A DNA stretch of 64,000 bases from Halanaerobium saccharolyticum (GTDB taxonomy: Bacteria; Bacillota; Halanaerobiia; Halanaerobiales; Halanaerobiaceae), in the NCBI RefSeq assembly GCF_003053565.1, contig NZ_QAXS01000010.1:21933-85932 (forward strand). The letters run 5' to 3'. Of the stretch, positions 34,165 to 43,795 are shown piece by piece. A program made the position numbers and the translations under genes. The notes under the pieces were generated by a model, which was not told the DNA's origin, did no database searches, and worked only from the letters and a program-made list of their open reading frames with translations. How positions within the stretch are numbered: the stretch's first letter is position 1; every line of letters starts with the position of its first letter.

Positions 34165-35103
34165 TTAATCGTTTAAAAGGCCCTGAATAATTACATCAGA
34201 AGCTTCTTCTTCATCTAAGCCGTGTGCCATCAGAGTCTGCAGCTGGGTGCTGTCTACACTACCAATTGCTGCCTCATGAGTCACCTTTGCCTCAGGATGG
34301 CGGACATCTACTATTGGAATTGCCCGCGCAACTGCCTGATCCTTAATAATCTCAGTACAGTCCACATGTCCCATCGCATCTGCCGCATCTGCTGTCAGCT
34401 CATTGTAAATTTCAGCTTCTGCCTGATCCTTTATAGCAATCTTAGAATCCAGAATTCCTCTGGCTGACTCACCATTTAAATGAGCTGCCTCCCGTATTTT
34501 AATCAGGTCATCTTTTTGACCGCTGATCCGGGCCAGCATTTCAACAGTTCCATGCTCTGCTATCTCAGCTTCATAATCAAAATCAATTTTTCCAACTCTA
34601 CCTTTAAGCAGATCAAATTTGGTCACCAGTTTTCCGTAGGCTTCAACATTAATATCAGATTTAGCAATTACTTCTACCCCACCATTATCTCCGTGAAAAT
34701 GGTGCTCCTTATAAATGTAGCTGCCGCCTTCACCAATATTAATCACCGCATCCATGATATGCTGAACTTTAACAGCGTTGGGAAATACACAGTCAGCTCT
34801 TACTTCTACCTGGGCATCTTTTTGGATATCAACATTCATATCTATAATTTGCTTGCCTTCTTTAGGCAGAACTCCAAAACACATATGCACCGGGTTTTTG
34901 ATTTTATATCCTTCTCTGACAGTAACCTTAACCCGTACTTTATTAGCTTCGACTTTATCAGCTTCAACTTCCAGTCCTTCAACAGCATGCATACCGAGAA
35001 TTCTGTCCTGTTCTAAAACAACATGTGCTACTTCACTGTCAGAAAAAATATCATCCCCACCTGCATCTTTGTAGGCATCGACCATCATTTCGTAGTCATT
35101 CAT
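34165..35103 (-). CDS. sufB: SufB/SufD-family Fe-S scaffold protein (minimal SufBC/SmsB type)
   Basis: A 312-residue beta-helix scaffold protein, much shorter than classical SufB (about 470), typical of the two-gene SmsCB/SufBC system of archaea and anaerobes. Seen are EHHFHGDNGGVEV, the C-terminal VDVRHPEAKVTHEAAIGSV and LMAHGLDEEEASDVIIQGLL. It assembles Fe-S clusters with the SufC ATPase. The ATG overlaps the sufC stop by 1 base. The gene is named sufB by family; sufD would be equally possible. Confidence 0.88.
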   Translation of the reverse strand: MNDYEMMVDAYKDAGGDDIFSDSEVAHVVLEQDRILGMHAVEGLEVEADKVEANKVRVKVTVREGYKIKNPVHMCFGVLPKEGKQIIDMNVDIQKDAQVEVRADCVFPNAVKVQHIMDAVINIGEGGSYIYKEHHFHGDNGGVEVIAKSDINVEAYGKLVTKFDLLKGRVGKIDFDYEAEIAEHGTVEMLARISGQKDDLIKIREAAHLNGESARGILDSKIAIKDQAEAEIYNELTADAADAMGHVDCTEIIKDQAVARAIPIVDVRHPEAKVTHEAAIGSVDSTQLQTLMAHGLDEEEASDVIIQGLLND

Positions 35104-35852
35104 CAGCTGGCCACCTCCGTCTCACAGTCTTCTTCTTTGGCACAGGGGAAACAGAATGATTTAAAATATTCGCTGATATCTGCTGGGTCACCCTGACGAA
35201 TGATTTCTCCTTCACAGACTAAGGCAGCCTTATCTGCATACTGCAGCATCTCCTCAGAATGAGTTATTAAAAGCAGGCCGCTGCCTGAATCCTTAAAATA
35301 CTTAATCATATCTGCAATATTATTTAAAGCAACTATATCAACTCCAGAATCCGGTTCATCTAAAATTATCAGCTCCGGATGCATTAAAATTAAGGAAGCC
35401 AGCTCAATCCGTTTTCTTTCTCCTCCACTCAAACTTTTATCGACAAAGCGGTTTAAATACTGATAAGGACTGATTGCCACCTTATTTAAGGCATCCCGCA
35501 GCTTTTCTTCTGTTACTTCTTCACCTTTGCTTCTTAAACCTAATGCTAAAAACTCTCTCACAGTTACTCCCTGATAGCGGGCAGGTTCCTGCCAGGCTAG
35601 GGTGATTCCTTTTTTTGCTCTCTGATTAATTTTCAGGTCATTAATTTTTTCACCCTTATAAAGAATTTCTCCTTTTTGCGGGTGGTAATTATTAATCCCC
35701 ATCAGAGTGTAGGCCAGTGTTGATTTCCCACAGCCATTTGGTCCAATTAAGGCAAATACTTCTCCTTTTTCCAGGGAAAATTCCATCCCTCTTAAAATTT
35801 CTGCATCTTCAATTTTTAAATGCAGGTCTTTAACTTCTAATAATTTCGACAT
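35103..35852 (-). CDS. sufC: SufC-like ATPase of minimal Fe-S assembly system
   Basis: A 249-residue soluble ABC ATPase with Walker A LIGPNGCGKSTLAY, signature KSLSGGERKRIELASL, Walker B LIILDEPDSGVD and a C-terminal cysteine pair FPCAKEEDC. It drives SufB scaffold conformational changes. Two ATGs lie in tandem (35855, 35852) after AGGAGGAAT; the second has better spacing. No sufS, sufU or sufE is nearby, as expected for the minimal system. Confidence 0.9.
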   Translation of the reverse strand: MSKLLEVKDLHLKIEDAEILRGMEFSLEKGEVFALIGPNGCGKSTLAYTLMGINNYHPQKGEILYKGEKINDLKINQRAKKGITLAWQEPARYQGVTVREFLALGLRSKGEEVTEEKLRDALNKVAISPYQYLNRFVDKSLSGGERKRIELASLILMHPELIILDEPDSGVDIVALNNIADMIKYFKDSGSGLLLITHSEEMLQYADKAALVCEGEIIRQGDPADISEYFKSFCFPCAKEEDCETEVAS

Positions 35853-35881
35853 CATATTCCTCCTGTGAATTTATTTGCTTT

Positions 35882-37105
35882 TTATTCCATTCCTAAAAAT
35901 TCATTAATTTTATCTGCATGATAACCGGGTATAATCAAATGATGATTACCAATCGCATCATTTAAGAAATAGTCCGAACTCTGCGGCAGCGATATTTTAA
36001 GCTGAGTCCTGCAGGCGTTGGGAGAATCCATATTTTCAATAATTTCTCCTTCTGCCACAAAATACTGCTCCAGTCCGGCTCCACCAATCTTAAATACTGT
36101 AACCGGCCCCTCTTCTAAAATACCCTGAATTCCAACTCCAATACCAGTTTCAAAGTGAGAGCGGATAATATAATCCTTGCTGATATCTGTAGCTACAGTG
36201 CAGTGGGCAAAAAGAATCTCATCATTCTTTTTATCTATTGCCGCCGGGTTAGCCATAAAGGGCATCTGACCGGTTAACTGATGGGCTAAAAACATGGTGA
36301 AAGCAGCCGGAACATCACCCTCACAGCCAGCAACCAGTCCTTCATTATTTAAAAGGGCCAGGGCCAGGCAGCCGGTGGTATTTAATTCCATTACAATATC
36401 AAAACAGCGAATTGTCAGTGCATCTAAGTCATTAGCATAAATTACTTCTTTTAAAGCCAGATAAATTTTTGCAGCCTCAACCAGGTCAGCTTCATTGCTC
36501 TCCACAATTTCTGCAGCATTTTCTAAGAAATCAGCTGCTATCCTTTTAGCCTTAGCAGAATCGACCTGCTCCAGAGCCTGATAAACTTCCTCAAGTTCGA
36601 CATCCACAAATTCAGTCCCCCAGTGGTGAGCAGCATGCTGATAATCAACCTGACTTCCGATCAGCCAGTCTGAAGGCTTGCCAATAACTCCAAGTCTTGC
36701 CTCAGCAATTCGGTCCCTTACCTGCTTATAGGCAGCAAGTTCTTCAATTTCTCCAACCAAATCTTCCATTTCTCCGTGCAGAATTTTACCATCCAGACCT
36801 TCAGCATTCAAAAAGCTCAATATTTCTAAAGCTGCCGGAAGCGAATTATGCAGCTCAGTCGCTAATAGGTAGGCCGGCTGGGGCAGATACTCAACATTTT
36901 CTGCAAAAATACTTTCTGAGCCCCCTGATTTAATAAAATTGATTGTTAAATCATATTCACCAAAATCAGTGAAGGGAATCTCATCAACCCTTATTTCTTC
37001 CAGTTCAAAGTTATCATTTAATACCTTATACTTATCCTCTAAAGTCTCATCTATTCTATCTTCATCATGAATCTCAGACAGAATAGAAACCAGTGCTATT
37101 TTCAT
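35882..37105 (-). CDS. L-fucose/L-arabinose isomerase-fold protein
   Basis: A 407-residue protein with the isomerase-fold core and metal-site region: GVIGKPSDWLIGS, CFDIVMELNTTGCLALALLNNEG, CEGDVPAAFTM and AHCTV. The family converts aldoses to ketoses, but the length is short and the substrate is not predictable. It is 29 bases upstream of sufC on the same strand, an odd pairing that may only be shared transcription. GGAGGT precedes the ATG. Confidence 0.78.
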   Translation of the reverse strand: MKIALVSILSEIHDEDRIDETLEDKYKVLNDNFELEEIRVDEIPFTDFGEYDLTINFIKSGGSESIFAENVEYLPQPAYLLATELHNSLPAALEILSFLNAEGLDGKILHGEMEDLVGEIEELAAYKQVRDRIAEARLGVIGKPSDWLIGSQVDYQHAAHHWGTEFVDVELEEVYQALEQVDSAKAKRIAADFLENAAEIVESNEADLVEAAKIYLALKEVIYANDLDALTIRCFDIVMELNTTGCLALALLNNEGLVAGCEGDVPAAFTMFLAHQLTGQMPFMANPAAIDKKNDEILFAHCTVATDISKDYIIRSHFETGIGVGIQGILEEGPVTVFKIGGAGLEQYFVAEGEIIENMDSPNACRTQLKISLPQSSDYFLNDAIGNHHLIIPGYHADKINEFLGME

Positions 37106-37252
37106 TTTATTACCTCCAGCTTAGATAAATGTTTTTTAATTTAAGTTCTAAGTTTACTCTACATCTATTATATTTAATCTATATGCTTTAAGCAAACAAA
37201 AGTGAAAATTTCTACTGGCTGTGATTTTTTTATCAATTATCAACAAGAAAAA

Positions 37253-37280
37253 GACCGCCCTTAAAGACGGCCTCAATCCT
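37253..37280 (-). terminator. terminator of glgA
   Basis: GGCCGTC pairs with GGGCGGTC through G-U pairs around TTTAA, followed by T5 on the minus strand. Confidence 0.75.
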
Positions 37281-37298
37281 TTTTTGATTGTCTAATCC

Positions 37299-39077
37299 CT
37301 AAACAGTTAACATAGCTGAAATTTTTTGATATTTTTTCTTACCAATTCCTTTAACTTTAGTTAACTCAGATTTCTTTTTGAAATCTCCATTTTCTTCCCG
37401 GTAGACAACTATTCTTTCCGCATAGGCATTACCAATACCCGGGAGTTCTGCCAGTTCCGAAACTGAAGCCTGGTTGATATTAATCTGTTTTTTCTTTTTA
37501 GGTCCCGGCTTCTTTTTGGCAGCCTCAGCTTTTTTAGCCTTAGGTCTGGCTGCTTTGCTTTCTTTACTTTCAGGTTGATAAACCTTGATCTCAAACTCTG
37601 AGTCTCCAACAGGCTTAGACTTCTTTTCTCCAGCCCCTGTCAGCTGGTTATAAAGTTTGGAATATTTCTTGGCTGAATTATGCCAGCTGTAGTCAAGATC
37701 CATCACCCGATTGACCAACTTGTTCCAGACTCCCTTCTGATCATAGAAGGAAACTGCTCTTTCAATTGTATGCAGCATATCGTGGGCATTATAATTGTCG
37801 AAGCTGAAACCTGTGCCTTCTCCAGTTTCTTCATTATAAGGAATTACAGTATCATTTAAACCGCCGGTTTCCCTAACAACCGGAATTGTACCATAACGGA
37901 AACTAATCAGCTGACTTAAACCACAGGGTTCAAAACGTGAGGGCATTAAGAACATGTCACTACCTGCATAAATCTGATCTGCCAGCTGAGCATCATATTT
38001 AATATTTACAGAAAGATTATCCGGATATTCATGCTGTTTGGCTTCAAAAAATTCCTCATATTCTCTCTGTCCTGTCCCCAGAATCAAAAACTGAGCTCCG
38101 GTTGCCATAATCTCATCAAAAACAGTCCTTACCAGATCCAGTCCCTTCTGTTCAACCATTCGCGAAATAAATCCGATAAGTGGTTTATCACCGTTTACTT
38201 CCAGCCCAAGTTTCTGCTGAATATGAACCTTATTGGCCAGTTTTTTGTCAATCTCACCTTTTGAAAAGCGCACTGCCAGGTTCTTATTTGTCTTGGGATC
38301 AAACTTCTCATAGCTGATACCGTTTAAAATACCGCTTAAGTCGTCTCCGCGCATTCTTAGAGCATAATCAAGTCCTTCACCATAATACGAGGTCTGTATT
38401 TCATTTGCATAACTTTCACTTACTGTTGTAACATGATCAGCATACACAATCCCTGTCTTCATATAGTTTAAAAGACCATTGTGTCTGATATTTCCACTTT
38501 CCCAGTGGTGTGGTGCCACTCCCAAAACATCCCCGGCTGAATGGCCGGCAAACTGTCCCTGATATTTAAGATTATGAATAGTAAAGACAGTTTTAATATC
38601 CTGATAATAACTCTGCTGACGATAACGGTCGGCAAAAAGCAGTGGTAGTGGACCTGTCTGCCAGTCATTGGCGTGAATAATGTCCGGCTTAAAACCAATT
38701 ACAGGCAGCATATCTAAAACAGCCTGTGAGAAAAATGCAAACTGCTCATGCTTATCTTCATTTTCATAGATTGAATCGCGATCAAAATAATATCTATTGT
38801 CTATAAAATAAACTGGAACTCCATCCTCTTCCAGTCTGTTAACACCTAAATATGTATCTCTCCAGGCTAACTTTGTTCTAAAATGGCAGACTGATTCCAT
38901 TCTTTCTTTATATTCTTCCGGAATCTGCCTGTACTGTGGAATAACCAGCCTTACATCATGGCCTTCTTCTCTGAGAGCCTGTGGTAATGAACCAGCTACA
39001 TCAGCCAGCCCCCCAGTTTTAATAAATGGGTCCGCCTCTGAAGCAACAAATAAAATTTTCTTTTTTTCTTTTTTCAT
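37299..39077 (-). CDS. glgA: glycogen synthase (GT5) with C-terminal helix-hairpin-helix domain
   Basis: Transfers glucose from ADP-glucose to glycogen. Residues 1 to about 482 are a normal GlgA: SEADPFIKTGGLADVAGSLP with the KTGGL nucleotide loop, IIHANDWQT, TIHNLKYQG and MPSRFEPCGLSQ. A lysine/alanine-rich linker (about 483-530) follows, then a ComEA-type double helix-hairpin-helix (531-592: NINQASVSELAELPGIGNAYA, LTKVKGIGKKKYQKI). The frame is continuous, so this is a true fusion. Canonical GlgA ends near residue 480. The DNA-binding-type domain is unexplained. Divergent from glgB. Confidence 0.93.
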   Translation of the reverse strand: MKKEKKKILFVASEADPFIKTGGLADVAGSLPQALREEGHDVRLVIPQYRQIPEEYKERMESVCHFRTKLAWRDTYLGVNRLEEDGVPVYFIDNRYYFDRDSIYENEDKHEQFAFFSQAVLDMLPVIGFKPDIIHANDWQTGPLPLLFADRYRQQSYYQDIKTVFTIHNLKYQGQFAGHSAGDVLGVAPHHWESGNIRHNGLLNYMKTGIVYADHVTTVSESYANEIQTSYYGEGLDYALRMRGDDLSGILNGISYEKFDPKTNKNLAVRFSKGEIDKKLANKVHIQQKLGLEVNGDKPLIGFISRMVEQKGLDLVRTVFDEIMATGAQFLILGTGQREYEEFFEAKQHEYPDNLSVNIKYDAQLADQIYAGSDMFLMPSRFEPCGLSQLISFRYGTIPVVRETGGLNDTVIPYNEETGEGTGFSFDNYNAHDMLHTIERAVSFYDQKGVWNKLVNRVMDLDYSWHNSAKKYSKLYNQLTGAGEKKSKPVGDSEFEIKVYQPESKESKAARPKAKKAEAAKKKPGPKKKKQININQASVSELAELPGIGNAYAERIVVYREENGDFKKKSELTKVKGIGKKKYQKISAMLTV

Positions 39078-39341
39078 GGAGCCACCTCCTGTGATTATAA
39101 AAAATGATTCTAGCTACTGTCTGCTTATTTACAAAATCAACTAAATTATATTCTTATCCTTAGTTTAATAAAAGTCAAGAATAATGTCAACTAAATCGTT
39201 TTTTTAGGAAATAGTAATAATTTGACAGATATCAGCTGATTAATTAAAGGAAATTTAGAGGAAATAGAGAATAAATACAATACAACAGCAGATTTATAAA
39301 TACTTAAAATAAATTTTTTTTAGATTTAAGGAGGGAGTTTA

Positions 39342-41321
39342 ATGCCAAAAAATAATTATCCTGGTGATTATGACAGATATTTATTTCATCAGGGCAGACA
39401 TTATGAGAGTTATGATTTTTTAGGCTCACATATTACAGAGGAAAAGGGAAAAAAAGGAGTTCGCTTTACAGTCTGGGCACCAAATGCAGAAGAAATAAGT
39501 GTAATTGGTGATTTTAATGACTGGAATAAAAGTAAAAACCCAATGCAAAAAATCGAAGACTCCGGTATCTGGACTACATTTATTGAAGGTGCAGAAAATA
39601 AAATGCACTATAAATACTGGATTCGAGGCTACAGGGGTGTTGTTCGGGTTAAAACAGATCCCTATGCAAAAAGACAGGAAACACCTCCCAAGACCGCTTC
39701 TCAAATCTATGAGCCTGATACATACAGCTGGAATGACCAAAAATGGCTTAAAAAGAGGAAAAACTCCAATCACCTCAAGGAGCCGCTGAGCATCTATGAA
39801 ATGCATCTTGGTTCCTGGAAGCAGGATGATGGAGAATTGATGAATTACAGAGACATTGCTGATGAACTGGTTCCCTATATTAACGAAATGGGCTTTACCC
39901 ATGTCGAGCTGATGCCTTTAACTGAATATCCATTTCCCGGCTCCTGGGGATATCAGACCACAGGCTATTTTGCTCTCACTTCTCGTTATGGAACTCTCGA
40001 AGACTTTATGTATTTTGTTGACCAGCTGCACCAGAATGATATCGGAGTAATTATGGACTGGGTGCCCAGCCATTTCTGTAAAGATGATCACGGCCTGCGT
40101 TTATTTGACGGCTCCCATCTTTTCGAAAGCTCTGATCCGAGAAGAGCAGAAAATATTCAGTGGGATACTTTAAATTTTGATTTTGCTCAAAATGAAGTCT
40201 GGAGCTTTTTGATTTCCAGTGCCAATTACTGGATCGATAAATTCCATATAGATGGTTTAAGGGTTGATGCAGTCAGCAACATGCTCTATTTAAATTATGA
40301 AAAAGAGGACGGCCAGTGGGCTGCCAATGAGTATGGAGGCTTTGAAAATCTGGAAGCAATCGAATTCATTAAAGAATTGAACAGTGAAATGTTTGAGCGC
40401 TACCCCGGCATCTTAATGATTGCCGAAGAATCCAGTGCCTGGCCGCTGGTTACAGCTCCTGTTCATGATGGCGGTCTCGGCTTTAATTTCAAGTGGAATA
40501 TGGGCTGGATGAATGATACTTTAGATTATATGGAGAATGATCCGGTTTATAGAAAATGGGAACATAACAAGCTAACCTTCTCCAGTATGTACAGTCAGAG
40601 TGAGAATTATGTGCTGCCAATGTCACACGACGAAGTCGTCCACGGTAAAAAATCACTGCTTGATAAAATGCCTGGAGATTACTGGCAGAAGTTTGCCAAT
40701 TTACGACTTCTATTTACCTACATGTACGCCCATCCCGGCAAAAAGCTTCTCTTTATGGGCGGAGAATTTGGTCAGTTTATTGAATGGAATTATAAGCAGG
40801 ATTTGGACTGGCTTTTACTTGACTACGAAAAACATCAGCTAACCCAGGACTTTATGCAGGAGTTAAATCAGGTTTATCGTAAAGAAAAGGCTCTCTGGGA
40901 ACTTGATCATGAACATGCAGGTTTCCGCTGGATAGAAGCAGATGACTATGAACAGAGCGTAATTAGTTTTATCAGAAATTCTGAAAACGAAGCCCAGCAG
41001 CTGGTTATTATTTTAAACTTTACTCCAATTCCCAGAGATAAATACCGGATTGGAGTACCTGGACCCGGAGAATATGAGTTGCTCTTAAACAGTGATCAAA
41101 AAGTTTTTGGTGGTTCAGATTATGAAACTGCTGCCAGAGTTAAGACTGAAGAAATTCCTTATCACGGTTTTGATCATTCTATCAGCATCAATCTGCCACC
41201 CCTGGCTGGAATCTACTTAAAATACAAGCAGCCAACCAAAAAGAAGGAAAAAATAAAGAAAGTCAAAAAATCAACCCAGGAAAAGAAAGTATCCGAAACT
41301 AAAAAATCTAAGAAAAAGTAG
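39342..41321 (+). CDS. glgB: 1,4-alpha-glucan branching enzyme (GH13) with lysine-rich tail
   Basis: Introduces alpha-1,6 branches into glycogen. The 659 residues contain a CBM48 (FTVWAPNAEEISVIGDFNDW), GH13 catalytic motifs (DWVPSHF; FHIDGLRVDAVSNML with the nucleophile D; MIAEESSAWP with the acid/base E; MSHDEVVHGK) and FMGGEFGQ. About 30 extra C-terminal residues are mostly lysine (from KQPTKKKEK), beyond the usual family end. GGAGGG precedes the ATG. It heads the glgB-glgC-glgD operon (gaps of 32 and 39 bases). Confidence 0.95.
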   Translation: MPKNNYPGDYDRYLFHQGRHYESYDFLGSHITEEKGKKGVRFTVWAPNAEEISVIGDFNDWNKSKNPMQKIEDSGIWTTFIEGAENKMHYKYWIRGYRGVVRVKTDPYAKRQETPPKTASQIYEPDTYSWNDQKWLKKRKNSNHLKEPLSIYEMHLGSWKQDDGELMNYRDIADELVPYINEMGFTHVELMPLTEYPFPGSWGYQTTGYFALTSRYGTLEDFMYFVDQLHQNDIGVIMDWVPSHFCKDDHGLRLFDGSHLFESSDPRRAENIQWDTLNFDFAQNEVWSFLISSANYWIDKFHIDGLRVDAVSNMLYLNYEKEDGQWAANEYGGFENLEAIEFIKELNSEMFERYPGILMIAEESSAWPLVTAPVHDGGLGFNFKWNMGWMNDTLDYMENDPVYRKWEHNKLTFSSMYSQSENYVLPMSHDEVVHGKKSLLDKMPGDYWQKFANLRLLFTYMYAHPGKKLLFMGGEFGQFIEWNYKQDLDWLLLDYEKHQLTQDFMQELNQVYRKEKALWELDHEHAGFRWIEADDYEQSVISFIRNSENEAQQLVIILNFTPIPRDKYRIGVPGPGEYELLLNSDQKVFGGSDYETAARVKTEEIPYHGFDHSISINLPPLAGIYLKYKQPTKKKEKIKKVKKSTQEKKVSETKKSKKK

Positions 41322-41353
41322 TTTAGCTTCAATTTTCAAAGGAGGTAATAAAT

Positions 41354-42547
41354 ATGCCAAAAGAAGAAATGGTGGCCATGCTGCTTGCCGGCGGTAAAGG
41401 TACACGGCTGGGGGTTTTAACAAAAAACATTGCCAAACCTGCAGTCCCCTTTGGTGCCGAATACAGGCTAATTGACTTTCCTTTAAGTAACTGTACAAAT
41501 TCTGGGATCACAACTGTTGGTGTATTAACTCAGTATAAACCACTGGTTTTAAACAGCTATATAGGAAGCGGCAGCTCCTGGGACCTCGACCGCCACAATG
41601 GTGGAGTCACAGTCCTTCCTCCTTATGTTAAAGAAGGGGGAGGCTCCTGGTATAAAGGAACTGCAGATGCAATTTATCAAAATATTGAATTTATCGACAT
41701 CCATGATCCAGAATATGTACTGGTGCTTTCTGGCGACCACATTTATAAAATGGACTATGCAGAAATGTTAAATTACCACAAGGCTAAAAATGCTGATATC
41801 TCTATTGGAGTTCTCGAAGTTCCCTGGGAAGAAACCCACCGCTTTGGGATAATGAACACCAATGAAGATCAAAAAATCATTGAATTTCAGGAAAAACCAG
41901 AGAATGCTAAAAACAATCTGGCCTCAATGGGAATTTATATTTTCAACTGGGAATATTTGCGTAAATATCTGATTGAGGAAGCCGAAGCAAATGATGATTC
42001 AGCCGGTGATTTTGGCCACAATATTATTCCCAAAATGATGGCTGATAATCTCAACTTCTATGCCTATACATTTAGAGATTACTGGAAGGATGTAGGAACT
42101 ATAGAAAGTTACTGGCAGGCTCATATGGATCTCTTAGGCGAAAAACCTGAGCTTGATCTGCAGGATAGAAATTGGGTTATCTACAGTGTTAATCCCAACC
42201 GTCCTCCCCAGTATCTCTCGGAGGATGCGGTGGTAGATAATTCAATGATCAATAAAGGAACTCAAATTATGGGAACAGTTAAAAACTCTGTTCTCTTCTA
42301 TGGAGTTAAGGTGGCCCAGGATGCAGTTGTTGAAGATTCTGTTATCCTGCCCAACACCAGAATCAGCAGTGGAGCTCAGATTAAGAACTCTATTGTTGGC
42401 AGAAATGTAATCGTCGAAAAAGATTCAAAAATAGGAATTGAAGCAGCTGAGGAAAATACTGAGGCTGAATTAAAGATCACTGTAATCGGTGATGATGAGG
42501 TCATTCCAGAAGCCTCAAATATTAAAGCAGGAATGGTGGTGGGATAA
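41354..42547 (+). CDS. glgC: glucose-1-phosphate adenylyltransferase
   Basis: Makes ADP-glucose from glucose 1-phosphate and ATP, the committed step of glycogen synthesis. 397 residues, with the N-terminal [41 protein letters not shown] and a C-terminal left-handed beta-helix. Followed by its GlgD paralogue, with which it probably forms a heterotetramer as in Bacillus-type operons. The pyrophosphate produced is removed by ppa. Confidence 0.96.
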   Translation: MPKEEMVAMLLAGGKGTRLGVLTKNIAKPAVPFGAEYRLIDFPLSNCTNSGITTVGVLTQYKPLVLNSYIGSGSSWDLDRHNGGVTVLPPYVKEGGGSWYKGTADAIYQNIEFIDIHDPEYVLVLSGDHIYKMDYAEMLNYHKAKNADISIGVLEVPWEETHRFGIMNTNEDQKIIEFQEKPENAKNNLASMGIYIFNWEYLRKYLIEEAEANDDSAGDFGHNIIPKMMADNLNFYAYTFRDYWKDVGTIESYWQAHMDLLGEKPELDLQDRNWVIYSVNPNRPPQYLSEDAVVDNSMINKGTQIMGTVKNSVLFYGVKVAQDAVVEDSVILPNTRISSGAQIKNSIVGRNVIVEKDSKIGIEAAEENTEAELKITVIGDDEVIPEASNIKAGMVVG

Positions 42548-42586
42548 ATGATGATGACACCGATCTATAAAAAAGGCGGAGCAAAT

Positions 42587-43702
42587 ATGAATAATGTAAT
42601 GGCTATTATCAACAATGCCCTCGATGAGTCATTTCTGGATAAACTAACCGGTCACCGTTCTTTAGCATCTGTTCCTTTTGGAGCTCGCTACCGGCTGATT
42701 GACTTTCCTTTATCCAATCTTGTTAACTCAGGGGTAACCAATGTTGGTCTGCTGCTGCAGACAAAGTATCGCTCCCTGATGGACCATATTGGTTTTGGTA
42801 AGGCCTGGGATTTAGACCGCAAACGCAACGGACTCTTTATCCTGCCCCCAGCCCATATTTATCAGGCAAATCGAGCTTATAAGGGAGACCTGCAGAACTT
42901 TGCCAGCAATATCGATTATATTAAACGCAGCACCCAGGAATATGTGATCATTGGCAGCCCAAATGTTGTGGCCAACATTGACTACCGGGATGCCTTTAAG
43001 TACCATGTGGAAAATGATAATGATATTACAATAATTTACCGTGAACTTGACGTTTTCCGCCGTGATACAACCTATACTGTGATTAATACTGATGATAATG
43101 ACCGGATTATCGATATGAAGGTTGATCCCAAGAAGAATTTTTACAAAAAAATATCAATGCAGAAATATATTATGAAAAAGGAACTGCTGCTTGATATTAT
43201 TGATGATTGCATTTCCAAAGGGGAATGGGATTTTGTCAAAAATGCTATTATTGGAAACCTGGATAATTTAAAAGTTTACGGCTACCCCTTCCGTTCCTAC
43301 GCAGCTGTCATCAATTCGATTAATGGCTACTATAAAAGTAATCTTGAACTATTAAAGCCAAATGTCTGGCAGGATCTTTTTCTTAAAAATGGTCCAATCT
43401 ATACCAAACCTAAAGATGAGGCCCCTACTGCCTATAAAAATGGAGTAAATGCCCGCAACATTCTGGCAGCAAATGGCTGCTCAATTAAAGGTGAGGTAAA
43501 AAATAGTATTTTATTTAGAGGTGTTAAAGTTCACCCCGGAGCAGTAATTAAAAACTCAGTTATTATGCAGAAATCAGAAATTGGTGAAAATGCCTATCTG
43601 GAAAATGTAATTCTGGATAAGGGAGTGCAGATAACTGCTGATAAATCACTTAAGGGAGACACCAATTTACCAATGATCATTGCTAAAAATACTATCGTTT
43701 AA
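42587..43702 (+). CDS. glgD: GlgD, non-catalytic/regulatory subunit of ADP-glucose pyrophosphorylase
   Basis: A 371-residue GlgC paralogue. It keeps the fold ([21 protein letters not shown] and the hexapeptide beta-helix KNSILFRGVKVHPGAVIKNS) but has lost the glycine-rich GGxGTRL loop, as GlgD proteins do, so it should be a modulatory partner of GlgC. The frame is open from 42548, but the ATG at 42587, with GGCGGAG 5 bases ahead, gives the family start MNNVMAIIN. Last gene of the operon. Confidence 0.92.
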   Translation: MNNVMAIINNALDESFLDKLTGHRSLASVPFGARYRLIDFPLSNLVNSGVTNVGLLLQTKYRSLMDHIGFGKAWDLDRKRNGLFILPPAHIYQANRAYKGDLQNFASNIDYIKRSTQEYVIIGSPNVVANIDYRDAFKYHVENDNDITIIYRELDVFRRDTTYTVINTDDNDRIIDMKVDPKKNFYKKISMQKYIMKKELLLDIIDDCISKGEWDFVKNAIIGNLDNLKVYGYPFRSYAAVINSINGYYKSNLELLKPNVWQDLFLKNGPIYTKPKDEAPTAYKNGVNARNILAANGCSIKGEVKNSILFRGVKVHPGAVIKNSVIMQKSEIGENAYLENVILDKGVQITADKSLKGDTNLPMIIAKNTIV

Positions 43703-43730
43703 TTTAAATTAAAAGCTAAATTAATTATTT

Positions 43731-43758
43731 AAAGGCAGGGGAAAATTCTCCTGCCTTT
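43731..43758 (+). terminator. terminator of glgBCD operon
   Basis: AAAGGCAGG and CCTGCCTTT arms with inner pairing and a small loop, followed by a T-rich stretch. Lies between convergent genes. Confidence 0.85.
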
Positions 43759-43795
43759 GCTTTACTTTAATTTTTTGATTTAATTTTTCTGTTGA

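Noticed and set aside
34222..35074. Long plus-strand open frames of up to 178 codons over sufB
   Set aside because: Antisense to a clear SufB gene; composition is that of a shadow frame.
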